Of a stretch of DNA of 12,586 bases, positions 1-7,248 are shown in pieces. Each line of letters opens with the position of its first letter. Position 1 is the stretch's first letter. A program made the translations under genes and the position numbers. The stretch covers positions 2,158 through 14,743 of the forward strand of contig DJFA01000025.1 of NCBI GenBank assembly GCA_002431975.1, given 5' to 3'. Source of the stretch: Ruminococcus sp. UBA5884 (GTDB taxonomy: Bacteria; Bacillota; Clostridia; Oscillospirales; Ruminococcaceae). The notes under the pieces were generated by a model. It saw nothing but the letters and a program-made list of their open reading frames with translations. It was not told the origin of the DNA and did not search any database.

Positions 1-51
1 CTGAATTTTATCTCATAAAATTCATGTTTTGTAAAAAATATTTTCAGAATA

Positions 52-80
52 TTGACAATCTCATTATCAAATGATATAAT
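52..80 (+). promoter_or_regulatory. Consensus sigma-A promoter of the xylanase gene
   Basis: TTGACA lies at 52-57 and TATAAT at 75-80, a perfect -35/-10 pair with a 17-base spacer. TGA directly before the -10 adds an extended -10 element. The start codon is at 148, leaving a 5' leader of roughly 60 bases. The strength of the consensus suggests that any substrate control would need a repressor or act after initiation, but I see no convincing operator. Confidence 0.85.
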
Positions 81-147
81 TTAAGTGTTGATGTTTAAAT
101 GATTTGTGCATTTTGTATAAATCAAATTTTTATATGAGGTGTAAAAA

Positions 148-3100
148 ATGAAAATTTCAAAGAAAAGAATTGCCGCAGCAGTCTTTGCGGCAGGCATGAC
201 AGTTTCTGCTGTTCCTTTTACAGCAATTCCTGAAGTTTCAGCTGAAACAACTGAAATATTCAGCGATACTTTTGAAGAAGGTTATGATGGCTGGTCAGCC
301 AGAGGTGACGCTTCTATAACTGTTACAAATGAGGCTTCACATTCAGGCGATAAAAGCCTCTATGTTTCAGGAAGAACTGTAACATGGCATGGTGCAGGCT
401 GTGCGAAAATAAGAGAACTCCGTGCAGGTCAGAAATATGACCTCAGTGCATGGGTTATGCATGAAAATGAGGGCAAAACTGAAAAAATGAATCTTCAGAT
501 GCTCTATAAGGATTCAACAGGAAAAGAATGCTATCAGTATATTTCAAGTGCTCAGGCTTCAGCCGGCGAATGGAAAGAAATAAAGGGAAGCGTTACTATT
601 CCGTCCGATGCTACAGGCGTTACTATATATATAGAATCCGACAATGCTACTCTTGATTTTTATATTGATGATATATCCGCAATGGGTGAACCGTATTCAT
701 CAGAAGATGAACAGGACGGATTCAGTGATGACTTTGAAAACGGTCTTGGCGAATGGAGCGGCAGAGGAGATGCAACTGTAACTGTTTCTACTGATAATCC
801 TCATTCAGGAACAAACTGTATCTATACAACAGGAAGAGAAAAACTCTGGAATGCTCCTTCATGCAACAAGACACTTGTTCTTGAACAAGGCGGATACTAT
901 AAATTTACTGCATGGGTAAGATATACAGGTGAGGAATGGAGCGATACTCATAAGTTCCAGCTCTACCTCCAGTATAATCAGGGCGGAAGAGAAAATTATG
1001 CTACCCTTGCAGATGTAACAGCTACAAAAGGCGAATGGGCTAAGCTTGAATGCAAATATATGATTCCGTCCGATGCAACAAATCTTAATGTATATATCCA
1101 GACAGGCTATGTTCCTGATGCTCAGGTAGGAGCAGAAGACCTTATGGATTTCTATGTTGATGATGTATCAGCTGAAAGACTCCCTGAACCTGCCGCACAG
1201 ACAGATATTCCATCTCTTAAAGATGTATATAAGGATTATTTCATTCTCGGCGGTTCGTGCTCAAAGGCTGATATAAATCTTCAGGTTTGCCGTGATATCA
1301 TAAACAAGCATTATAACAGCCTTACTTTCGGAAATACTCTCAAGCCTGATTCATGCCTTGACTACTCTTCAACAATTGCATATCTTGAATCAACAGGCGA
1401 CCAGACAAACCCTCAGGTATCACTTGAAGCTGCTAAAAATCAGCTTGAATTTGCCGCTGAAAATCATATCAAAGTAAGAGGTCATGTTCTTGTATGGCAC
1501 AGCCAGACTCCTGACTGGTTCTTCAAGGAAAATTATGACGCTGAAGGCGACTGGGTATCAAAGGATATAATGATACAGCGTCTTGAAAATTATATCAAAA
1601 ATATGATGAATGCTCTTGCTACACAGTATCCTGATGTTGAAATATATGCATGGGACGTTGTTAATGAAGCATTTGAAAGCAACGGTGAAATGAGAGCTGC
1701 CGGTTCAAACAATACAGTAACAGGTCAGTCAGCATGGATGAGTGTTTTCGGCGATGACAGCTTTATTGACTATGCATTTGAATTTGCAAGAAAATATGCT
1801 CCGGAAGGCTGCAAGCTTTTCTATAATGATTATAATGAATATGCTCCTGTAAAGCGTGATGCTATATACGAAAAAGCTAAGGAACTCAAGGAAAAAGGTC
1901 TTATTGACGGTATCGGAATGCAGTCACATATCAGCATGAGTTATCCGTCACTCGCTCTTTATGAGGAAGCTTTCAGAAAATATAATGAACTCGGTCTTGA
2001 AATTCATGTAACTGAACTCGATATTGACCAGAAATCCAACTCAAAACAGAGTATGCTTGAACTTGCCCAGAGATATCAGGACGTATTCAAACTCTATAAA
2101 AAGCTTGTTGATGACGGTGTAAATATAACAGCTGTTGTTACATGGGGTATTTCTGATTCATCATCATGGATAGGCGGATATCCAAACCTCTTTGATGATG
2201 ACTATCTTGCAAAGGAAGCTTTCTATGCGGTAGCTGATACTGACAGGGAAATTCAGTCAATCAAATCCGTTAATACCATAAATGCTGATTCTGATACTCT
2301 TGACAAGGCTTTTGAAGTACAGTCATCAAATAAAGTCGGTGATAAGGGAGAATTTAAGGCTGCATGGCAGACTCTTAACAGTCCTGATGAAGATTCAGTT
2401 ACTGTTCAGTTCAAGGCTTATTCTGACTGTGATGTTCAGATAGTATTTGAAAACGGTGAAACATATACTGAAACAGTTAAAAAGGATACTTTCTATACTG
2501 CTGATTTCAAAGTTCCTAAAATTTCAGAAAACAAGGAAGCCGGATTTGATATCATAATTGACGGCACAGCATGGAATGATATGTCATATAAAGCAGGCGG
2601 AACTATTGAAAACTTCGGTGTTCTTCTCTTTAAGGATATGCCAAAATATACAGAAGCTGTATACGGTACTCCTGTTATTGACGGCGAGGCTGATGATATA
2701 TGGGCAGATGCTCCGTCAATAAAAACTGACAAGTATACTGCCGGTTCAGGAGCAACTGCTGTTGTAAAAACTATGTGGGACGAAAATTATATTTATGTTC
2801 TTGCTGATGTTACAGACCCGAAACTCAGCAAATCAAGTATAAATGCATATGAACAGGACAGCGTTGAAATATTCTTTGATGAAAATAATAATAAAACTGC
2901 TGCATATCAGGCTGATGATATCCAGCTCAGAGTAAACTATGACAATGAAAAATCTGTTACAGACGGATTTTCAAAGGAAGCTTTTGAATCAGCAACAACA
3001 ATCACTTCAACAGGATATATCGTTGAGTTTAAAATTCCGTCATCTCTCGGAGGATTTTCAAATAATCAGGTTGTAGGATTTGATGCTCAGGTAAATGATG

Positions 3101-3450
3101 ATGACGGAAGCGGTGAAAGAACCAGCATTGCAAACTGGAACGACCTTACAGGTCTTGGATACACAAATACCTCTCAGTACGGCGTTATGAAGCTTGTCGG
3201 CGGAAGCGGCGAAAATCCTGATAACCCTGATAATCCTGATATAAAGCCTACTTTGCTCGGAGATGTTACTCTTGATGGAGTTGTTGATGTAAGAGATGTA
3301 ACAATGCTTAATCAGTATATTGTAAAAATGACTGATTTTGATGACCAGCAGCTTGCCAACGGCGATATCATAAAAGACAGCAAGGTTGACCTCAAAGACC
3401 TCGGACAGCTTAAAAAATACATTATAAAACTGATTGATTCACTCGGATAA
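148..3450 (+). CDS. Secreted dockerin-bearing endo-1,4-beta-xylanase (CBM22-CBM22-GH10-CBM9-dockerin)
   Basis: This is a secreted endo-beta-1,4-xylanase, 1100 residues, that should hydrolyse plant xylan outside the cell as a cellulosome-type component. A signal peptide occupies residues 1-32 (basic KISKKR, hydrophobic core, likely cleavage after VSA). Two CBM22-like xylan-binding modules follow at about 38-178 and 191-343, each opening F-S-D-x-F-E and closing with a DFY(I/V)DD(I/V)SA strand. The GH10 barrel spans about 353-699, with WHSQTP at 450-455, acid/base Glu507 in WDVVNE, QSH at 592-594 and nucleophile Glu623 in HVTELD, so it appears catalytically intact. Residues 704-832 match no module I recognise. 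A CBM9 module follows at about 833-1017, then a linker with three NPD repeats (1023-1031) and a dockerin at 1036-1100. GAGGTG at 136-141 supports the ATG at 148. The gene has its own promoter and a 3' hairpin, so it is probably monocistronic. Confidence 0.96.
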   Translation: MKISKKRIAAAVFAAGMTVSAVPFTAIPEVSAETTEIFSDTFEEGYDGWSARGDASITVTNEASHSGDKSLYVSGRTVTWHGAGCAKIRELRAGQKYDLSAWVMHENEGKTEKMNLQMLYKDSTGKECYQYISSAQASAGEWKEIKGSVTIPSDATGVTIYIESDNATLDFYIDDISAMGEPYSSEDEQDGFSDDFENGLGEWSGRGDATVTVSTDNPHSGTNCIYTTGREKLWNAPSCNKTLVLEQGGYYKFTAWVRYTGEEWSDTHKFQLYLQYNQGGRENYATLADVTATKGEWAKLECKYMIPSDATNLNVYIQTGYVPDAQVGAEDLMDFYVDDVSAERLPEPAAQTDIPSLKDVYKDYFILGGSCSKADINLQVCRDIINKHYNSLTFGNTLKPDSCLDYSSTIAYLESTGDQTNPQVSLEAAKNQLEFAAENHIKVRGHVLVWHSQTPDWFFKENYDAEGDWVSKDIMIQRLENYIKNMMNALATQYPDVEIYAWDVVNEAFESNGEMRAAGSNNTVTGQSAWMSVFGDDSFIDYAFEFARKYAPEGCKLFYNDYNEYAPVKRDAIYEKAKELKEKGLIDGIGMQSHISMSYPSLALYEEAFRKYNELGLEIHVTELDIDQKSNSKQSMLELAQRYQDVFKLYKKLVDDGVNITAVVTWGISDSSSWIGGYPNLFDDDYLAKEAFYAVADTDREIQSIKSVNTINADSDTLDKAFEVQSSNKVGDKGEFKAAWQTLNSPDEDSVTVQFKAYSDCDVQIVFENGETYTETVKKDTFYTADFKVPKISENKEAGFDIIIDGTAWNDMSYKAGGTIENFGVLLFKDMPKYTEAVYGTPVIDGEADDIWADAPSIKTDKYTAGSGATAVVKTMWDENYIYVLADVTDPKLSKSSINAYEQDSVEIFFDENNNKTAAYQADDIQLRVNYDNEKSVTDGFSKEAFESATTITSTGYIVEFKIPSSLGGFSNNQVVGFDAQVNDDDGSGERTSIANWNDLTGLGYTNTSQYGVMKLVGGSGENPDNPDNPDIKPTLLGDVTLDGVVDVRDVTMLNQYIVKMTDFDDQQLANGDIIKDSKVDLKDLGQLKKYIIKLIDSLG

Positions 3451-3458
3451 AACATATT

Positions 3459-3493
3459 ATACACCCCGGAAGCTGATGACTTTCGGGGTGTAT
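3459..3493 (+). terminator. Probable terminator after the xylanase gene
   Basis: A perfect 10-bp stem pairs 3459-3468 (ATACACCCCG) with 3484-3493 around a 15-base loop, starting 8 bases after the stop codon. The loop edges can add some pairs. The downstream tract is imperfect (TTATGTAAAAATA, then a T-run near 3509-3514), so termination may be partial, but a separate promoter for ugd follows at once. Confidence 0.65.
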
Positions 3494-3526
3494 TTATGTA
3501 AAAATATATTTTTTGCTCTTAAAAAC

Positions 3527-3555
3527 TTGAAATATTATGCTGAATTTGATATAAT
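3527..3555 (+). promoter_or_regulatory. Sigma-A promoter of the ugd unit
   Basis: TTGAAA at 3527-3532 (5 of 6 consensus) is 17 bases from TATAAT at 3550-3555, and TGA precedes the -10. A second TATAAT at 3571-3576 has no good -35 partner. The ugd start follows at 3602. Confidence 0.78.
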
Positions 3556-3601
3556 ATTCTTTATAATCAGTATAATATTTTTTATGGAGGATATTTGAAC
3601 T

Positions 3602-4786
3602 ATGAAAATTGCTGTTGCCGGTACAGGCTATGTCGGTCTTTCAAATGCTGTTCTGCTCAGCCAGAACAATGAAGTCTATGCAGTGGATATCATTCCTGAA
3701 AAGGTTGATATGATAAATAACAGAAAATCTCCTATAGTTGACAAGGAAATACAGGAATACCTTGATAATAAAAATCTTAATCTCAAAGCTACACTCAATG
3801 CAGAAGAAGCCTATAAAGATGCGGATTTTGTTATCATATCTACACCTACAAACTATGACCCTAAAAAAAATTTCTTTGATACATCTTCCGTTGAAGCTGT
3901 TATTGAACTTGTCCTGAAATATAATCCGGAAGCCGTTATGGTGATAAAATCAACTGTTCCGGTCGGATATACAGTTTCTGTATGCAAAAAATATAATTGC
4001 AGAAATATCATCTTTTCCCCTGAATTTTTAAGAGAAGGCAGAGCTTTATATGATAATCTCTATCCTTCAAGAATTATTGCAGGCGTTTCACATGATAATC
4101 CGAAACTTTTAAAATCCGCTGAAATTTTCGTAAAGCTCCTTAAAGACGGTGCATTGAAGGAAAATATTGATACTCTTATTATAAATCCTACTGAAGCCGA
4201 AGCTGTAAAACTTTTCGCAAATACCTATCTTGCCCTCAGAGTCGCATATTTCAATGAACTTGACACATATGCAGAAATGAAAGGTCTTAATACCAAACAG
4301 ATAATTGAAGGCGTATGCCTTGACCCGAGAATAGGTTCTCATTACAACAATCCTTCATTCGGATACGGCGGATATTGCCTGCCTAAGGATACAAAACAGC
4401 TTAAAGCCAATTTTTCTGATGTACCTGAAAATCTTATATCCGCAATTGTTGCTTCAAATACTACAAGAAAAGACTATATCGCTGAACAGATTATTGAACG
4501 CAATCCTAAAACAGTCGGAATATATCGTCTTACTATGAAATCAAATTCTGACAATTTCCGTCAGTCATCAATTCAGGGAGTAATGAAACGTATCAAGGCA
4601 AAAGGCATTGAAGTTGTTATATATGAACCGACTCTTAAAGATGACAGCTTCTTTAATTCAAAAGTTATCCGCAGCCTTGATGAATTTAAGAAAATTTCTG
4701 ATGTCATACTTGTAAACCGTTTCAATGAAGAAATCTCTGATGTTATGGATAAAGTCTATACAAGAGACCTTTATTTCAGAGATTAA
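3602..4786 (+). CDS. ugd: UDP-glucose 6-dehydrogenase
   Basis: Ugd oxidises UDP-glucose to UDP-glucuronate with two NAD+ in the cytoplasm, supplying uronic acid for capsule, exopolysaccharide or other surface glycans. The 394-residue length matches the compact bacterial form. The N-terminal Rossmann fold carries GTGYVG at residues 7-12. KSTVPVG and FSPEFLREG (138-146) form the usual NAD/substrate region. Lys203 and Asn207 lie in the central helix, and catalytic Cys259 sits in GYGGYCLPKD (254-263). These positions are offset by one from E. coli Ugd as I recall it. GGAGG at 3586-3590 supports the ATG. The flavin reductase-like gene starts 17 bases after the stop with no terminator between, so the two are probably co-transcribed. 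No glycan-synthesis cluster is adjacent on this strand. A different nucleotide-sugar dehydrogenase specificity (for example UDP-ManNAc) is less likely given the length and motifs. Confidence 0.93.
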   Translation: MKIAVAGTGYVGLSNAVLLSQNNEVYAVDIIPEKVDMINNRKSPIVDKEIQEYLDNKNLNLKATLNAEEAYKDADFVIISTPTNYDPKKNFFDTSSVEAVIELVLKYNPEAVMVIKSTVPVGYTVSVCKKYNCRNIIFSPEFLREGRALYDNLYPSRIIAGVSHDNPKLLKSAEIFVKLLKDGALKENIDTLIINPTEAEAVKLFANTYLALRVAYFNELDTYAEMKGLNTKQIIEGVCLDPRIGSHYNNPSFGYGGYCLPKDTKQLKANFSDVPENLISAIVASNTTRKDYIAEQIIERNPKTVGIYRLTMKSNSDNFRQSSIQGVMKRIKAKGIEVVIYEPTLKDDSFFNSKVIRSLDEFKKISDVILVNRFNEEISDVMDKVYTRDLYFRD

Positions 4787-4803
4787 AAAAGGAGCTTTTT
4801 TAT

Positions 4804-5379
4804 ATGTCAAAAATTTTCTGGAACGGCGGTGCTTTGCTTGCTCCCGTGCCTCCGGCTCTTGTTTCCTGCGGAACTGTTGAAAATCCTAATGTTCTGACTG
4901 TGGCATGGACGGGAATTATCAACACAAAACCACCTATGACTTATATATCAGTGCGTCCTGAACGCTTTTCATATCCTATTATAAAATCAAGCGGTGAATT
5001 TGTTATAAATCTTGCTGCTTCATCAATGTGCAGACAGACTGATTTCTGTGGCATAAAAAGTGGCAGGGACACTGATAAATTTCTGAAATGCGGATTTCAT
5101 GCAGTAGAAGCAGTAAAGGTTTCTGCTCCACTGATTGAAGAATGTCCTGTAAGCCTTGAATGCAGAGTTACTGATATAAAGCCTCTCGGCTCTCATGATA
5201 TGTTTATTGCTGAAATAGCAGGCGTTGATATCGATGAAAAATTCATTGACAGCAAAGGAAAACTTAATCTTCAGCAGTGCGGTCTTATGGCATATGCTCA
5301 TGGCGAATATTTCGCCCTTGGAAGAAAACTCGGCGATTTTGGATTTTCTGTCAGAAAAAAGAAAAAAGTCCGCAGATAA
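4804..5379 (+). CDS. Flavin reductase-like FMN-binding split-barrel protein
   Basis: A 191-residue protein of the flavin reductase-like / flavoredoxin family, which binds FMN in a split beta-barrel and transfers electrons from reduced pyridine nucleotide or other donors. The N-terminal pattern is diagnostic: PVPPALVSCG (residues 14-23), then NVLTVAWTGIINTKPP, then ISVRPERFSYPIIKSSGEFVINL, which form the flavin-pocket strands. The physiological partner cannot be told from sequence. GGAG at 4791-4794 lies 9 bases before the ATG. The gene is the second of a likely operon with ugd, although no biochemical link between the two is known to me. The last nine residues (VRKKKKVRR) are strongly basic and encoded by an A-rich run at 5355-5367. 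The stop codon is intact, so this is an odd tail rather than a broken end. No clear terminator follows; only an A7T7 tract lies before the next promoter. Confidence 0.88.
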   Translation: MSKIFWNGGALLAPVPPALVSCGTVENPNVLTVAWTGIINTKPPMTYISVRPERFSYPIIKSSGEFVINLAASSMCRQTDFCGIKSGRDTDKFLKCGFHAVEAVKVSAPLIEECPVSLECRVTDIKPLGSHDMFIAEIAGVDIDEKFIDSKGKLNLQQCGLMAYAHGEYFALGRKLGDFGFSVRKKKKVRR

Positions 5380-5421
5380 TTGTTCAGAAATTTCAGCATA
5401 AACATTTATGTTATTAACCTC

Positions 5422-5435
5422 AAAAAAATTTTTTT
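5422..5435 (+). promoter_or_regulatory. A7T7 tract upstream of the -35 box
   Basis: Seven A followed by seven T form a perfect 14-base palindrome ending 6 bases before the -35 of the four-cysteine gene. The position fits an UP-like, intrinsically bent element bound by the RNA polymerase alpha subunit. It could also act as a weak transcript end for the flavin reductase-like gene. Both roles are inferred from composition and position. Confidence 0.4.
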
Positions 5436-5441
5436 ATCTAC

Positions 5442-5470
5442 TGGACAAAATAGTTATTATATGATATAAT
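5442..5470 (+). promoter_or_regulatory. Sigma-A promoter of the four-cysteine small protein
   Basis: TGGACA at 5442-5447 (5 of 6) lies 17 bases from TATAAT at 5465-5470, and TGA at 5462-5464 gives an extended -10. The start codon is at 5523. Confidence 0.8.
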
Positions 5471-5522
5471 AAAATCAATGATACAAATATGGACTTTTTA
5501 ATAAAAAGGGAGGAGAAAATAT

Positions 5523-5780
5523 ATGAAAATTGGAAGTATCTTTGAAAAAGGCGGAAAATATTTCGGAAATGATATACAGCCGAAATGTGAATACTGTCAA
5601 TTCGGTAAAAGAGCTAAGGACGGAGAAACTGTTTTATGTCAGAAAGTAGGCGTTACATCTGTTTCAAACAGCTGTTCAAAATTCATATATTCACCGCTGA
5701 AAAGAATCCCGAAAAAACAGCTTAATATCCCGGGTAACTTTGACGATGAAGATGACAGCCCAAAAGCTGAAAATAACTGA
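5523..5780 (+). CDS. Small four-cysteine protein of unknown function
   Basis: I do not recognise a named family for this 85-residue protein. It has exactly four cysteines, C22-x2-C25-x13-C39-x11-C51, a spacing that would suit one structural zinc (or less likely an Fe-S) site. After the last cysteine comes a basic segment, KFIYSPLKRIPKKQ (53-66), then an acidic tail with DDEDD (74-78). There is no signal peptide or membrane segment, so it is probably cytoplasmic. That it is real is supported by an unusually strong ribosome binding site (AAGGGAGGAG at 5506-5515), a near-consensus promoter upstream and an intrinsic terminator right after the stop. It is therefore an independent, probably well-expressed unit. 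A role in RNA or protein binding is possible but unproven. Confidence 0.85.
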   Translation: MKIGSIFEKGGKYFGNDIQPKCEYCQFGKRAKDGETVLCQKVGVTSVSNSCSKFIYSPLKRIPKKQLNIPGNFDDEDDSPKAENN

Positions 5781-5785
5781 TATTT

Positions 5786-5821
5786 AAAAAGCATCGCATT
5801 TTTTAAGTGCGATGTTTTTTT
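5786..5821 (+). terminator. Intrinsic terminator after the four-cysteine gene
   Basis: CATCGCA at 5792-5798 pairs with TGCGATG at 5808-5814. A preceding A-run (5786-5790) can pair with the following T-run (5815-5821). Stem plus T7 is a classic intrinsic terminator. The final two T bases are also the first two bases of the metY -35 box. Confidence 0.88.
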
Positions 5822-5848
5822 GACAAAATTTTTATTATATGATATACT
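5820..5848 (+). promoter_or_regulatory. Sigma-A promoter of metY
   Basis: TTGACA at 5820-5825 is perfect, the spacer is 17 bases and TATACT at 5843-5848 matches 5 of 6, with TGA before the -10. The leader to the start codon at 5889 is only about 35 bases, too short for a SAM riboswitch or T-box, so no RNA-based methionine control is visible at this gene. Confidence 0.85.
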
Positions 5849-5870
5849 AATAATTGCATTAAATAAAATA

Positions 5871-5876
5871 AAGGAG
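5871..5876 (+). promoter_or_regulatory. Ribosome binding site fixing the metY start
   Basis: AAGGAG lies 12 bases before the ATG at 5889. The open frame extends upstream to 5820, but that earlier start would lie in the promoter and has no Shine-Dalgarno, so 5889 is the better start. The spacing is slightly long. Confidence 0.75.
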
Positions 5877-5888
5877 CTGTTTATAATT

Positions 5889-7154
5889 ATGAAGATTGAA
5901 ACACAGTGCCTCCATGAAGGCTATACACCTAAAAACGGTGAACCAAGAGTAGTGCCGATAGTTCAGAGTACAACTTATGTATATGACTCTACTGAAGAAG
6001 TTGCAGCCGTATTTGATGACCCTACAAAAAGTTTGATATATTCACGTTTTGAAAATCCTACTGTCATGGCTGTAGAGGAAAAAATCGCAAAGCTTGAAGG
6101 CGGTATCGGTGCTATGTGTACAAGTTCCGGTCAGGCAGCTTCATTGCTTTCAATTCTCAATATATGCAAAGCAGGCGACAGTATCATAAGCAGCCCACAG
6201 ATATACGGCGGCACTATAAACCTTTTCTCATTCACTCTTAAAAAAATGGGCATAGAATGCATTTATATAGACCCTGAAGCTGATGAAGCTGAAATTGACA
6301 AGGCTTTTAAACCAAATACAAAGGCTGTTTTCGGTGAAACTATAGCTAATCCGGCTCTTTCAGTTCTTGATATTGAAAAATTCGCATCAATTTCCCACAG
6401 ACATAATGTTCCGCTTATCGTTGACAATACATTTGCAACTCCTGTACTTTGCAGACCAATAGACTTCGGTGCTGATATCGTTATCCATTCAACAAGCAAA
6501 TATATGGACGGTCATGCTGTACAGACAGGCGGCGTAATCGTTGACAGCGGTAAATTTGACTGGGCAAATGGAAATTTCCCTGAATTTACTGAACCTGATG
6601 AATCATATCATGGAATTTCATATACAAAATCATATGGAAAAGCTGCCTACATAGTAAAGGCAAGAATGCAGCTTATGCGTGATTTTGGCTGCTATCCTGC
6701 CGCACATTCAGCGTTTCTCCTCAATCTCGGACTTGAAACACTTGCTGTAAGAATGAAACAGTACTGTGAAAATGCTCTTAAAGTTGCAAAATATTTTGAA
6801 AAGTCAGATAAGGTTGAATCAGTTATATATCCTGGCCTTGAATCAGATAAATATCACAGCCTTGCAGAAAAATATCTTAAAGGTAGCAGCGGTGTAATTT
6901 CATTCGTTATAAAAGGCGGCAGAAATAATGCAATCAAATTTATGGACAGCCTGAAACTTGCATCAAATGAAGTTCATGTTGCTGATATAAGAACCTGTGT
7001 TCTTCACCCTGCAAGTGAAACTCATCGTCAGCTTACTGATGAACAGCTTGTTGCAGCCGGAATAAACAGCGGTATGATAAGATTTTCATGCGGTCTTGAA
7101 AATGTTGATGATATTATTGAAGATGTTGAACAGGCTTTTGCAAATGTAGACTAA
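5889..7154 (+). CDS. metY: O-acetylhomoserine sulfhydrylase (PLP-dependent)
   Basis: MetY makes homocysteine from O-acetylhomoserine and sulfide for methionine synthesis in the cytoplasm. It belongs to the Cys/Met-metabolism PLP enzyme family. From the ATG at 5889 it is 421 residues, the length of MetY and longer than typical methionine gamma-lyase or cystathionine gamma-synthase. YSR at 51-53 is the phosphate-binding motif contributed by the neighbouring subunit. Lys204 in HSTSKYMDGH is the Schiff-base lysine. PDESYHG at 236-242 and the RDFGCYPAAHSAFLLNLGLE region are typical of the MetY subgroup. The C-terminal HPASETHRQL and IRFSCGLE motifs are present, so the enzyme looks complete. It is a single-gene unit with a promoter overlapping the previous terminator and a strong terminator of its own. 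Gamma-lyase side activity cannot be excluded from sequence. Confidence 0.9.
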   Translation: MKIETQCLHEGYTPKNGEPRVVPIVQSTTYVYDSTEEVAAVFDDPTKSLIYSRFENPTVMAVEEKIAKLEGGIGAMCTSSGQAASLLSILNICKAGDSIISSPQIYGGTINLFSFTLKKMGIECIYIDPEADEAEIDKAFKPNTKAVFGETIANPALSVLDIEKFASISHRHNVPLIVDNTFATPVLCRPIDFGADIVIHSTSKYMDGHAVQTGGVIVDSGKFDWANGNFPEFTEPDESYHGISYTKSYGKAAYIVKARMQLMRDFGCYPAAHSAFLLNLGLETLAVRMKQYCENALKVAKYFEKSDKVESVIYPGLESDKYHSLAEKYLKGSSGVISFVIKGGRNNAIKFMDSLKLASNEVHVADIRTCVLHPASETHRQLTDEQLVAAGINSGMIRFSCGLENVDDIIEDVEQAFANVD

Positions 7155-7167
7155 AATTCAGAATAAT

Positions 7168-7201
7168 ATCCGGCGGAAATTTTTTTCTGCCGGATTTTTT
7201 T
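7168..7201 (+). terminator. Intrinsic terminator after metY
   Basis: A 12-bp stem pairs 7168-7179 with 7184-7195 (GC-rich core ATCCGGC / GCCGGAT, one G-U pair), has a 4-base loop and is followed by a run of T to 7201. This is a strong rho-independent terminator. Confidence 0.92.
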
Positions 7202-7203
7202 AT

Positions 7204-7232
7204 TCATTGAATCATTTTTTTATTAATATAAT
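7204..7232 (+). promoter_or_regulatory. Weak sigma-E-like promoter candidate before yqfC
   Basis: The 49 bases between the metY terminator and yqfC contain no good sigma-A promoter: TTGAAT at 7207-7212 and TATAAT at 7227-7232 are only 14 bases apart. AATATAAT at 7225-7232 partly resembles the sigma-E -10 (CATACAnT), and TCATTGA at 7204-7210 partly resembles its -35 at the 14-base spacing sigma-E prefers. The match is poor and rests mainly on the known sigma-E control of yqfCD in Bacillus. Confidence 0.3.
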
Positions 7233-7248
7233 TAAATGAGGTGATTTC

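Noticed and set aside
37..53. AATATT-N5-AATATT inverted repeat overlapping the xylanase -35, considered as an operator.
   Set aside because: Six-base AT-only arms are expected by chance in this composition, and no regulator gene is nearby.
100..124. TGATTT / AAATCA inverted repeat in the xylanase 5' leader, considered as a leader hairpin.
   Set aside because: Only 6 mostly AT pairs around a 13-base loop; too weak to call structured RNA.
3201..3245. NPD repeats at the CBM9-dockerin junction, considered as a recombination repeat.
   Set aside because: Three short copies fit an ordinary flexible linker in modular glycoside hydrolases.
5820..5888. Extended N-terminus of MetY from an upstream in-frame start.
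   Set aside because: It lies inside the promoter, lacks a Shine-Dalgarno, and the MetY family begins near the ATG at 5889.
5850..5888. Possible SAM riboswitch or T-box before metY.
   Set aside because: The leader after the -10 is only about 40 bases, too short for either element.
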